Source of the DNA: an uncultured Ruminococcus sp.
GTDB taxonomy: Bacteria > Bacillota > Clostridia > Oscillospirales > Ruminococcaceae
Assembly: GCA_947178195.1 (NCBI GenBank)
Contig: CAMWXM010000013.1
Coordinates: forward strand, 1-20,843
Length of the DNA: 20,843 nucleotides
Reading direction: 5' to 3'
Below, one piece after another: positions 1 through 7,304 of this stretch (its first letter is position 1; the number at the start of each line of letters is the position of its first letter). Under the pieces are notes generated by a model, which was not told the origin of the DNA, did not search any database, and was given only the letters and a program-made list of their open reading frames with translations. A program made the translations under genes and the position numbers.

Positions 1-453
1 GTTCCCATACTTATCGTAAGTGCAAAAACCGCCAAGGAGGACAAGCTCTGCGGTCTTGACCTGGGCGCAGACGATTACATTGAGAAGCCATACGATATTG
101 ACATAATGCTTGCGAAAATAAGCGGTATCTTCAAGCGGAGATACGCTGTTGACGAAATAACTGATGGTGACATACGCATAAACAAAGTCAGCCGCACAGT
201 TTTCAAAAACGGGGTACAGCTTGAAATGACGGCAAAGGAATTCGACTTGCTCCTGCTTTTGGCGGAAAACAAGGGCAGGGCTTTGAACAAGGAATATATT
301 TTCAATCAGATATGGGGCAGCGACAGCTTTTCCGAGCAGCAGACCCTGACCGTACACATAAAATGGCTGCGTCAGAAAATTGAGGACGACCCGAAAAATC
401 CGAAAAGAATACTGACAGTGTGGGGAGTAGGCTATAAATATGAAGGCGTTTAA
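1..453 (+). CDS. OmpR/PhoB-family response regulator, 5' end outside window
   Basis: The frame is open from base 1, so the gene starts before the window. Seen: the second half of a receiver domain, including the SAKTAKEDK stretch (switch Ser followed by the region of beta-4/alpha-4) and GADDYIEKPY with the conserved Lys-Pro, then a linker and a C-terminal winged helix (Trans_reg_C) with LTAKEFDLLLLLAENKG-like and VDPKNPKRILTVWGVGYKY-like ends typical of VanR/PhoB. The aspartate phosphorylation site lies upstream and is not visible. Family knowledge: phosphorylated by the partner kinase, it binds direct repeats at promoters. The kinase gene starts 14 bases before this stop, so the two are translationally coupled. 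An ATG at 106 is inside the receiver domain and is not the real start. The target regulon is unknown. Confidence 0.93.
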   Translation, partial: VPILIVSAKTAKEDKLCGLDLGADDYIEKPYDIDIMLAKISGIFKRRYAVDEITDGDIRINKVSRTVFKNGVQLEMTAKEFDLLLLLAENKGRALNKEYIFNQIWGSDSFSEQQTLTVHIKWLRQKIEDDPKNPKRILTVWGVGYKYEGV

Positions 454-1660
454 CAAAATTTTCGTGGCAGTGATCGGGATATTGGCGATACTGTTTGCCT
501 CGGCAAATATTATACTTTCAGCGGACAATTCCGACAGCGGCAGACCCTACCGTGTGGAGATAAACCGTCTTGCACGTCAAATTGAAGCGGATGGTCACGC
601 TGATATTTCCGACTGCGAATATGTAATTAATATCGAACGGTACAGTGAAAATTTTTACAGTACGGACAGCGACTATGCAGTCCGTGAAATAAACGGCGAG
701 CTGTACCGCTTTGATTATAGGACTGACGGCGGCGACAGGACACGGCTTATAGTTACCGTAAATGTGATTCTCGGCATTATGGCAATCCTGATAATTTTCG
801 TTATGCTATACATTAAATTCAATATACTTGCACCATTTGAGCGGCTGACAGACATTCCCTACGAATTATCAAAGGGAAATCTTACTACGCCCATTAAGGA
901 AACCAAAAATCGGTTCTTCGGGAAATTCATCTGGGGCGTGGATATGCTCCGCGAAAATATTGAACAGCAGAAAAAGCGGGAGCTTGATCTGCAAAAGGAC
1001 AAAAAAATGCTGTTATTATCTCTGTCCCACGACATAAAAACTCCGCTTTCGGCGATAAAGCTGTACTCAAAGGCTTTGTCAAAGGGACTGTATGAAAGCC
1101 GTGAAAAACAGCTTGAAATTGCGGAAAGCATTAACGCCAAAGCAGACGAGATAGAAAGCTACGTTTCGCAGATAGTTACTGCGTCAAGGGAGGATTTTCT
1201 GAGCTTTGATGTGAATATGGGAGAGTTTTATCTGTCGGAGCTTGTGAAAAAAATAAAGGGGTACTACACGGAAAAGCTGTCTCTTATCGGGACGGAATTT
1301 TCGGTATATGGTTTTTCCGACTGCCTTTTGAACGGCGATATTGACCGCAGCGTTGAGGTCTTGCAGAACGTTATGGAAAACGCCGTAAAATACGGCGACG
1401 GAAAGAGTATATCGCTGAATTTTTCCGAGGAGGACGGCTGTATTCTTATAACCGTCCGCAACAGCGGCTGCACCCTTGCGGACACGGATCTGCCCCACGT
1501 TTTTGAGAGCTTCTGGCGTGGTGCGAATGCCGAAAACATAACTGGCAGCGGCTTGGGCCTTTATATCGGCAGCAAGCTTATGCGAAAAATGAACGGAGAA
1601 ATTTTTGCGGAGATAAAGGACGGGTTCATGTGCGTTACGGCGGTATTTACAAAGGTATAA
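440..1660 (+). CDS. Sensor histidine kinase (VanS-like, HAMP + HisKA + HATPase)
   Basis: 406-residue membrane kinase, partner of the upstream regulator (14-base overlap, RBS inside the regulator's 3' end). Two membrane segments are visible, at about residues 7-27 and 103-128, enclosing a short extracytoplasmic sensor of about 75 residues. A HAMP-like linker follows (about 130-180), then the HisKA domain with SLSHDIKTPL (phospho-acceptor His197), the N box ENAVKYGDG (Asn314), the G1 region VRNSG, the F box HVFESFWRG (353-361) and the G2 box GSGLGLYIG (369-377). All catalytic motifs are intact. The short sensor is typical of VanS-like kinases that sense envelope stress or peptides, but the ligand cannot be read from the sequence. 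A terminator hairpin follows directly. Confidence 0.95.
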   Translation: MKAFNKIFVAVIGILAILFASANIILSADNSDSGRPYRVEINRLARQIEADGHADISDCEYVINIERYSENFYSTDSDYAVREINGELYRFDYRTDGGDRTRLIVTVNVILGIMAILIIFVMLYIKFNILAPFERLTDIPYELSKGNLTTPIKETKNRFFGKFIWGVDMLRENIEQQKKRELDLQKDKKMLLLSLSHDIKTPLSAIKLYSKALSKGLYESREKQLEIAESINAKADEIESYVSQIVTASREDFLSFDVNMGEFYLSELVKKIKGYYTEKLSLIGTEFSVYGFSDCLLNGDIDRSVEVLQNVMENAVKYGDGKSISLNFSEEDGCILITVRNSGCTLADTDLPHVFESFWRGANAENITGSGLGLYIGSKLMRKMNGEIFAEIKDGFMCVTAVFTKV

Positions 1661-1697
1661 AGGAGCAGGCTCTTGTCAATGACATGAGCCTGCTTTT
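1661..1697 (+). terminator. Rho-independent terminator after the first two-component operon
   Basis: The 9-bp perfect stem AGCAGGCTC / GAGCCTGCT (1664-1672 with 1686-1694) has a 13-base loop and is followed by a short T run. It starts four bases after the kinase stop codon. Confidence 0.85.
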
Positions 1698-1734
1698 ATG
1701 AGCCGCTGTGTTTTTTAGATTACAATATTTTTTT

Positions 1735-1760
1735 AAGTCAGGCATATGCTGGACTTTTTT
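1735..1760 (+). terminator. Second hairpin with T run, overlapping the -35 of the next operon
   Basis: AAGTC (1735-1739) pairs with GACTT (1752-1756), with further GGCA/TGCT pairing inside, followed by a T run to 1760. It may be a backup terminator. The 3' arm overlaps the candidate -35 box at 1750-1755. The stem has one mismatch. Confidence 0.4.
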
Positions 1761-1778
1761 GCTGGAATAAGGTATAAT
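1750..1778 (+). promoter_or_regulatory. Candidate sigma-A promoter for the LytTR/GHKL operon
   Basis: TGGACT (1750-1755), a 17-base spacer and a perfect TATAAT (1773-1778). This leaves a leader of about 155 bases before the TTG start at 1941. A second TATAAT lies at 1893-1898 without a good -35, as can occur at activator-dependent promoters. LytTR regulators often control their own operons, but I could not identify paired LytTR boxes with confidence. Confidence 0.5.
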
Positions 1779-1940
1779 AATAAAAAAATCCATTGCTTTG
1801 AAAATATGTATTGCCGTAATAAAATTTTCTTTTCATACCATAAAAGCAGTCGTTTCGTTCCAATTTTATAAAGAAATATTATTATCAGCCGATATAATTT
1901 TTGAAAGCAACTCCGGATGTTATATCAGAGGTGACAAGTT

Positions 1941-2645
1941 TTGAATATTGCAGTTGCAGATGATGATAAATCTATAAGGGAGTATATTTGCGAACTTATA
2001 AAAAAACACGACCCCGAATGCAGTCTTAATTCTTATGCTGCGGGGAAGGAGCTGCTTGCGTCGGGAAAGAATTTTGATATTGTTTTTCTCGACATAAAAA
2101 TGAATGGAATAAACGGTATCAATACAGCAAAGCTTTTGAGAGAACGTCGGGAAGACGTTGTACTGGTTTTTGTTACGGGTATTAAAGAACACGTTTTTGA
2201 AGCGCTGGAGCTTTATGCGTTTCAGTATCTGCTAAAACCTATTGACGAAAAAAAGCTGATCGAGGTACTGTACAGAGCCGAAAAGGAGGCTGATAAAAAT
2301 AAAGAAAGGTGCAGACTTTTTATAAAAACCAAAAATCTGACTATCGACCAGTCGGATATTCTGTATATTGAAAGCCACGGCAAAAAACTTGAAATTCATA
2401 CTGTCGGACTAAGGGAAAATATAGTGATCTACGGCACTCTTGAAAATATTCAGAGTAAGCTTGGTGAGAATTTTTACCGCTGTCACCGTTCGTATATTGT
2501 CAATATGATGTACATTGAAGAATATGACAACGAAAGCATTACACTTGTATACGGTGATAAAGTTTATCTGACTAAAAAGAAATACGGCGAATTTGTAAAG
2601 GCATATATGTGGTATCTTCAAAAAGGAGGCGTACCCGATGTATAA
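1941..2645 (+). CDS. LytTR-family response regulator (AgrA/LytR type)
   Basis: 234 residues. The N-terminal receiver domain has the acidic pocket Asp7-Asp8-Asp9, the phospho-acceptor Asp51 in VFLDIKMNG, a Thr in FVTGI and the conserved Lys in YLLKPI. The C-terminal LytTR DNA-binding domain spans about 120-225, with YIESHGKKLEIHT and FYRCHRSYIVNMMYI characteristic of the family. The start is a TTG at 1941, chosen because AGAGGTG sits 7 bases upstream and the receiver begins at once; no ATG fits. The stop overlaps the start of the kinase gene by 8 bases, indicating coupling. Family role: after phosphorylation by the GHKL kinase it activates promoters carrying paired LytTR sites, typically in peptide quorum sensing, bacteriocin production or cell-envelope control. 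Confidence 0.94.
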   Translation: MNIAVADDDKSIREYICELIKKHDPECSLNSYAAGKELLASGKNFDIVFLDIKMNGINGINTAKLLRERREDVVLVFVTGIKEHVFEALELYAFQYLLKPIDEKKLIEVLYRAEKEADKNKERCRLFIKTKNLTIDQSDILYIESHGKKLEIHTVGLRENIVIYGTLENIQSKLGENFYRCHRSYIVNMMYIEEYDNESITLVYGDKVYLTKKKYGEFVKAYMWYLQKGGVPDV

Positions 2646-4095
2646 TGTGTCTGAGATCATTCCGCTGTTATTTTATCTGTTCAAGGGTTACTGCCTGCAA
2701 TATTTTTTAGGAAGTTTTTTAGAGGTAAGACAAAAAAGCAAATTGGCGGCAAGGATTTCGGCTGCGGTTTTGTATGCAGTTGTTTTGTCGGTCGTCGGTT
2801 TCATTGAACCTGCGGGGGAACCAAACAGCAGACCTGCAGTCTGGAAATTATCGCTGTCGCTGTGTATGCTTTGTGTGGTTGCTCTTTGCTTTTATAAAGG
2901 CTTCCGTTTGGTCACTGTATTCCTTGTGACGGCATTTCAGGCGTCTGCCGATATAAGTCAATATACAGTAGCTGTTTTGTACGGCAAGCTAAGCGGTGTT
3001 TTATACGATCTCCTGAAGAACAGTTTCATAAATATAAGCCTGAAATCATACGAAACCTCTGTGCTGATAATGAACTGTGTTTTTACAGGAGAACTGGTTC
3101 TCGGATATGCGGCAATGGGGCTTTTGCTGTATTTTTCGCTTAGAAGGATAGTTAAGGATTTTCGGGAAAAGGCTTACGGAATAAACATCACCGAGCTGCT
3201 GTTTTTGATTGCGCCGTCAGCGGTGGGTTTGATGATATGTATGCTGCTGCGTATCATTATGGTAACCGTAGAAAACGGTGTTCAGAATCTGATCTACCAA
3301 AAATACCCTTCGCTTACAGCAGTAATACCGGCAATTTTGCTTTTATCGCTGTTTTCGATTTTGTGCGGTGTTAAGGTGTTTCAGGATATGATACGTCTAA
3401 ATGCCGAAAAGAGCAGCAGAATGATACTTGAAAAGCAAATTGAGGGTTTGCAGACTCATATTGAGGAAATGGAGCGTATATATTCCGATTTGCGCTGTAT
3501 GAAGCATGATTTGAAAAATACAGTATCTGTTATAAAACGGCTTTTCGACAAGAGTGCGAACACCTCCGAACTGCAAAAGTATATTTCGGAAGTGGACGGG
3601 TGTCTTGAAAAACTTGATGTTCGCTTTAATACGGGAAATATCGTTGCAGACACTTTATTAAATATGAAATATTACGAGGCGTTGAGAAATGTTCCTAATA
3701 TAAATATTTATGCCGATGATCTGATATTTTCACAAGAACTGAAAATACAAAGCTATGACATAGGTATTATTTTAGGCAATGCTCTGGACAACGCTGTTGA
3801 GGCTTGCAAAAAGCTGAAAGCAAACGAACCGAGCGCAGATACGTTTATCCGCTTGCGGTCTGTGCAAAAGGGAAATTTTCTGATACTGACGGTGGAAAAC
3901 AGCTTTTACGGAAGGCTTGTGATAAGTGGTCGGAATGAATTTCCCGAAACCGATAAAGCTGATAAAAAGTCCCATGGTATTGGTCTTGCCAATATTAAAA
4001 ATACGGCGGAAAAATATCAGGGGACAATGGATTTCAGGGTAAAGGACAGGGTTTTTACGCTGTCTGTAATGATGAAAAACGAAAGGAGAAATTGA
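2638..4095 (+). CDS. GHKL-domain sensor histidine kinase (AgrC-like)
   Basis: 485 residues. The N-terminal half is a multi-pass membrane sensor with hydrophobic stretches near 7-25, 38-56, 70-86, 90-112, 143-166, 184-210 and 226-245. A coiled-coil linker of about 255-285 follows. The H box is MKHDLKNTVS, with phospho-acceptor His290; His-Asp-Leu-Lys-Asn is typical of the HPK10/AgrC class. The ATPase domain shows the N box GNALDNAVEAC (Asn385) and GIGLANIKNTAEKY (447-460) and ends in a GHKL fold. RBS AAAGGAGG lies at the end of the regulator gene. It overlaps the regulator by 8 bases and is followed 1 base after its stop by the acidic protein. AgrC-type kinases usually sense peptide pheromones, but no pheromone precursor or AgrB protease gene is visible here. 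Confidence 0.93.
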   Translation: MYNVSEIIPLLFYLFKGYCLQYFLGSFLEVRQKSKLAARISAAVLYAVVLSVVGFIEPAGEPNSRPAVWKLSLSLCMLCVVALCFYKGFRLVTVFLVTAFQASADISQYTVAVLYGKLSGVLYDLLKNSFINISLKSYETSVLIMNCVFTGELVLGYAAMGLLLYFSLRRIVKDFREKAYGINITELLFLIAPSAVGLMICMLLRIIMVTVENGVQNLIYQKYPSLTAVIPAILLLSLFSILCGVKVFQDMIRLNAEKSSRMILEKQIEGLQTHIEEMERIYSDLRCMKHDLKNTVSVIKRLFDKSANTSELQKYISEVDGCLEKLDVRFNTGNIVADTLLNMKYYEALRNVPNINIYADDLIFSQELKIQSYDIGIILGNALDNAVEACKKLKANEPSADTFIRLRSVQKGNFLILTVENSFYGRLVISGRNEFPETDKADKKSHGIGLANIKNTAEKYQGTMDFRVKDRVFTLSVMMKNERRN

Positions 4096-4096
4096 T

Positions 4097-4744
4097 ATGA
4101 ATTTCAAGGTAACAGGCGATTATGGAGTATACGGCAGTTATGCCAAAATATCCGGAAACAGCAAATTAAAAAAGGAAAACACCGATGAGGAAACGTCGCA
4201 GTACAGCCGCTTAAATGAATGCGACAAGGTATCTGTCTCAAAGGAGGGATATGAAAGATACATCGAAAGCATTTCCGAAAATGAACGGGAAATTCAGCCG
4301 CAGGAGCATGAAACTCTTACAGATGAATTGGAAGATCGGTACGCTGATGAAGAGCTGATTTCCGATCAGGAACAGTGTGTCGATATTGAAGAAGAGAATT
4401 CCGAAGAAGCTGTAAAAGAGCAGGAGGATGAGTCGGAGCAGGCGGAAAATGAGGAGGATGAAACCGAGAAAAGCTCAGGCTGCGTTGGCATTAACGCAGG
4501 AAAACTGTCCCGTATGCTTGCGGCGGCAACGACACGCTCACAGGTGCAGGCAGTCATAGCGAAGATACAGTCCGATCTAAATGAATGCGAGGCGGGAGAG
4601 AAAAACAACATGGACGTTGATGAAGCTTCTGTCAAAGCGGCGGAGAGGCTGCTGCAGGAAGCAAAGAACCGCATGGACAGCGCCGAAAACCGTGAGACGA
4701 CGCCGGAAGAAGAAATGGCAGCCGCACTTGCCGCACTCATGTAG
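4097..4744 (+). CDS. Acidic hypothetical protein, co-transcribed with the AgrA/AgrC-like pair
   Basis: 215 residues, not recognised. The ATG lies 1 base after the kinase stop, with AAAGGAGA placed 8 bases upstream, so it belongs to the same operon. The N-terminus is Gly/Tyr/Lys-rich (VTGDYGVYGSYAKISG), the middle (about residues 60-130) is extremely rich in Glu and Asp, and the C-terminal third is predicted helical with Ala, Gln and Glu. There is no signal peptide and no membrane segment. It may be a cytoplasmic disordered/helical adaptor linked to the two-component system; this is inference from position only. The gene ends in TAG, but a TAA follows two codons later (4751-4753). It is therefore one of two genes here that use TAG terminally, and it would gain only three residues if the amber were read through. 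Confidence 0.8.
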   Translation: MNFKVTGDYGVYGSYAKISGNSKLKKENTDEETSQYSRLNECDKVSVSKEGYERYIESISENEREIQPQEHETLTDELEDRYADEELISDQEQCVDIEEENSEEAVKEQEDESEQAENEEDETEKSSGCVGINAGKLSRMLAAATTRSQVQAVIAKIQSDLNECEAGEKNNMDVDEASVKAAERLLQEAKNRMDSAENRETTPEEEMAAALAALM

Positions 4745-5110
4745 AAGATTTAACATTGACGTCTCTAATGTATTTTAGCAAATACAGTTGAATCGTATCA
4801 CAGAATGGTTAGGAAATTTACAAAATCCAAGGCTATTTTCTTTGAGGACATATTTGCAGCCTGACGGCTGTGTAGATCTGCCCCAAACGACAAGGTTTAC
4901 CCGCTTTGGAGATAACCGATGAAGAGCAGCGGCTTTGGAGGCGAATGTTTCTATCACGTTAAAACGCCATATTTACGCCTTTTGGTTTCGATTATAAATT
5001 ATTTTTACGACGGATTTACGACACTTTTTAATAACTAACAATCATTAAATTGAAAACATAAAAAGGTCTCTTTTAATTATATAAATTCACAAAAAATTAC
5101 CATAATGCAG
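4745..5110. other. Intergenic boundary segment, no gene called
   Basis: This stretch of over 360 bases has no convincing gene. Bases 4775-4957 are clearly richer in GC than what follows. They carry a small hairpin (CAGCC/GGCTG near 4857-4870) and, on the - strand, an open frame of 60 codons from a GTG without an RBS. From about 4990 the DNA becomes AT-rich, with a short direct repeat TTTACGAC (5004-5011 and 5015-5022). The composition break suggests the left edge of the accessory island, but I could not identify an attachment site. Confidence 0.4.
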
Positions 5111-5139
5111 TTTAAATAAGGTTATCCATATGCTATAAT
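5111..5139 (+). promoter_or_regulatory. Promoter of the orphan gene at 5172
   Basis: TTTAAA (5111-5116), a 17-base spacer, and an extended -10, TGCTATAAT, with TATAAT at 5134-5139. The RBS AAGGAG is at 5154-5159, 12 bases before the ATG, a rather long spacing. Confidence 0.6.
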
Positions 5140-5171
5140 ATTAAAAACTTATTAAGGAGACTTCAACATCA

Positions 5172-6002
5172 ATGAAATATATAGATTACAGAGAACAACT
5201 CGGACTTGGCATTAATGACATTAAAAAATTTGAAATGCTTCGAAATAAAATTGATGCTTTATTAAATTTTTTGCTTAATGTCTTACAAACATCTGATTAT
5301 CGAACTCCATCATTTATAGATTACTTTTTAATAGTTAGTGAGTCTCCAGATAAGCAATGTCTATATTCAGTTTATTACAGTTTGCATAATTCTATATCAT
5401 TAAACGAATTAATATATAAATTTACTGTTTTTTCCAATACAATACATAAACACATCACCCACAAGGATTGTATCAAATTAATACGTAACTTCCTATCAAC
5501 AGAACTTGAAAATCTTAATATTCAATATGAAATTGTTAACGACTCTGACGGTAGTTTTATATTTCCTAAAGGTGCTAAAGAACTTGATGAAGCGCTTGTT
5601 TCAGCACCACTACAATGGCTTTCTGATTATCCAAACGCTCATAAACAATGGATATCTGCATTAAAACATTACTCTGAACTGAATCAAGATAATGTAAGCG
5701 AAACGGTTGATATGTTCCGAAAAGCATTAGAAGCCTTTTTTCAAGAATTTTTTGGTGGTTCAAAATCTCTTGAAAATTACAAGGGGGATTATGGTAATTA
5801 TTTAAAATCTCATAATATACCAAAAGAAATTAGCGGAAATTTTGAAACGATTCTACAGGCATATACTTATTACATAAACAACTACGCAAAACACCATGAC
5901 AAAGCCAATATTAATGCTACAGAGTATATTATGTATCAAAGTGGAAATATAATCCGTTTATTAATTACACTAAAGCAGAGTGACACTAATAATCCAGATT
6001 AA
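5172..6002 (+). CDS. Orphan accessory protein, possible abortive-infection type
   Basis: 276 residues, not firmly recognised. It is strongly AT-rich compared with the upstream operons and has its own promoter and a following hairpin, so it is a stand-alone transferred gene. The protein is predicted largely helical. The C-terminal third (about residues 165-265) has a helix with DMFRKALEAFFQEFF, then a conserved-looking NYAKHHDK loop before a final helix. Helical C-terminal domains with a polar loop containing His after an Asn or Arg are reminiscent of HEPN-like RNase domains in phage-defence proteins, but the classic Arg-x4-6-His is not present, so this is only a suggestion. No signal peptide or membrane segment is seen. 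The neighbours on the far side are an XRE regulator and a helicase remnant. Confidence 0.75.
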   Translation: MKYIDYREQLGLGINDIKKFEMLRNKIDALLNFLLNVLQTSDYRTPSFIDYFLIVSESPDKQCLYSVYYSLHNSISLNELIYKFTVFSNTIHKHITHKDCIKLIRNFLSTELENLNIQYEIVNDSDGSFIFPKGAKELDEALVSAPLQWLSDYPNAHKQWISALKHYSELNQDNVSETVDMFRKALEAFFQEFFGGSKSLENYKGDYGNYLKSHNIPKEISGNFETILQAYTYYINNYAKHHDKANINATEYIMYQSGNIIRLLITLKQSDTNNPD

Positions 6003-6016
6003 ATATTATTTAACAT

Positions 6017-6051
6017 TTACCCTCTTCAACAGCATTCTTTGAAGAGGGTAA
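6017..6051. terminator. Perfect 13-bp hairpin after the orphan gene
   Basis: TTACCCTCTTCAA (6017-6029) pairs perfectly with TTGAAGAGGGTAA (6039-6051) around a 9-base loop, 15 bases after the stop. There is no strong T run on either side, so termination may be weak or it may protect the 3' end. It lies between convergent genes. Confidence 0.65.
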
Positions 6052-6164
6052 TATATTATGCACCAAACAAATACGAACATCGGGACAATACACCAAATAC
6101 CTTATAATAATAGCCTTTTCCTGCGGACAATGCAAGGACAAAACGTGCCAAACAGCATATTTCT

Positions 6165-6926
6165 TTATTTTGTGTTTCCGAACATTCTAACAATTTCATC
6201 ATATCTACCCTCTATCCCCGTAAACATATAAACATAAGAGCAGTCCGTAAACTCATAAAGTGCGGAAAGATCGGAGAAATTCAACCCATAATTCAGTGTT
6301 ATATCTATATTTTCAATACCGGTATAAAGAAAATTCATCTTGTCCGTATTAAGCTGTCTGCAATCAGACAGCTTTTTTTTATTGTATTTTTCCTTGTGTT
6401 GCTCCAAATGGTACAGAACTATTCTCGAAAGCTGAATTTGCAAAGTCCGATAAAATTCCGTATCGGCACAGGAGTCCATAATATTCAGAATTTCAAACAG
6501 CACTTCAATATTAAGCAAATTGTTAATATCATACTTCCCGTCCGGAACATATTCAATATTCTTTTCGCTGTTTAGAAAATAGAGTGAACTGTTTGTGAAA
6601 TCAGCAATATCCACAAGTTGTTGTTTTGTCAGCTCCGAACCGCTGTGCAGGCTGTTCCACCGCTGCGGGAGAGCCGTCAGCTTTTTAAATGTGCTGCGCT
6701 TTTCATTCATATTTATTGGGTATTCCTCATCATTCAGCAGAAAATCAACTGTTACACCAAGCTGTTTAGCTATACTTTCAAGCATATCCCTATTTGGAAC
6801 ACTTCCGTTTTTCCAACGTGTAACCGTAGCGGGAGCAGCCCCCAATTCGCTTGCCAGAACACGAGGACGGATATTATTCTTCTTGCATAACTCAATATAT
6901 TTTGTCCAAAACATATAAAAATTCAC
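6165..6926 (-). CDS. XRE-family helix-turn-helix transcriptional regulator
   Basis: Up to 253 residues. The N-terminal Cro/CI-type HTH spans about residues 15-62: helix-turn-helix with LASELGAAPATVTRWKNGSV followed by LESIAKQLGVTVDFLL. The remaining 190 residues are helical and unrecognised, probably for dimerisation or ligand/peptide sensing. Two starts are possible: a GTG at 6926, which is only about one base from the AAAAAGGGA ribosome site, and an ATG at 6914, about 13 bases from it. The ATG seems more likely to me, but neither spacing is ideal. It is divergent from the DUF3987 gene at 7098, and the 170-base gap holds a promoter and a palindrome. It therefore looks like the repressor of the element that the helicase gene belongs to. 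Confidence 0.9.
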   Translation of the reverse strand: MNFYMFWTKYIELCKKNNIRPRVLASELGAAPATVTRWKNGSVPNRDMLESIAKQLGVTVDFLLNDEEYPINMNEKRSTFKKLTALPQRWNSLHSGSELTKQQLVDIADFTNSSLYFLNSEKNIEYVPDGKYDINNLLNIEVLFEILNIMDSCADTEFYRTLQIQLSRIVLYHLEQHKEKYNKKKLSDCRQLNTDKMNFLYTGIENIDITLNYGLNFSDLSALYEFTDCSYVYMFTGIEGRYDEIVRMFGNTK

Positions 6927-6976
6927 ATCCCTTTTTGTTTAATGCCACAAAATTTACACAAATTATCATTTAACTA

Positions 6977-7005
6977 TTGACTTGCTACAATTTATAGCAT
7001 ATAAT
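6977..7005 (+). promoter_or_regulatory. Strong promoter driving the DUF3987 gene
   Basis: TTGACT (6977-6982), a 17-base spacer and TATAAT (7000-7005): near-perfect sigma-A promoter. It lies in the divergent gap between the XRE regulator and the helicase gene, with a leader of about 85 bases before the ATG at 7098. Confidence 0.75.
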
Positions 7006-7011
7006 ATAGAT

Positions 7012-7029
7012 ATACAATATCATTTGTAT
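7012..7029. promoter_or_regulatory. Palindromic operator candidate for the XRE regulator
   Basis: ATACAA (7012-7017), six bases, TTGTAT (7024-7029): a perfect 6-bp inverted repeat starting 6 bases after the -10, that is, over the expected transcription start. The position suits repression by the divergent XRE protein. No second copy was found in the gap. Confidence 0.45.
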
Positions 7030-7097
7030 CATTTAAAAATATTATACCACATTAAAAAGCAAATGTCAAGAAAAATGTAACAGAAAGGAATAAGAAA

Positions 7098-7304
7098 ATG
7101 AATTACATCATTCCAACACCACTAAAAAACATCAACATTCCCCCGCCGTTTCCGACAAACGCATTGCCCGAAGTACTGAAAAGCTATACGGACTTTGTTG
7201 CCAAAACAGCACAGGTCAGTCCCGATATGCCCGCAGCGGCTATACTTGCGGCATTATCGGTATGCTTGCAGGGCAAAGCCAAGATACGTTTCAGTCCCTA
7301 TTAG
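7098..7304 (+). pseudogene. N-terminal part of DUF3987 (YfjI-type) protein, ended by in-frame TAG
   Basis: The ATG at 7098 is preceded by AAAGGA at a 9-base spacing. The 68 codons encode the start of a DUF3987-type protein: Pro-rich lead, LPEVLKSYTDFVAKTAQ, then the helix PAAAILAALSVCLQGKAKI common to the family. The frame stops at TAG 7302-7304 (context PY-stop-SEELNLY) and then continues in the same frame with no loss of similarity to the end at 8552. The simplest reading is one nonsense mutation, TGG (Trp) or CAG (Gln) to TAG. If the amber is read, the full protein has 484 residues, a plausible family length. Confidence 0.75.

Noticed and set aside
859..1539. Long - strand frames inside the first histidine kinase
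   Set aside because: Antisense shadows of a gene with all kinase motifs on the + strand.
4775..4957. 60-codon - strand ORF
   Set aside because: It has no RBS and a GTG start, and the segment may be a non-coding repeat; kept only as a boundary observation.
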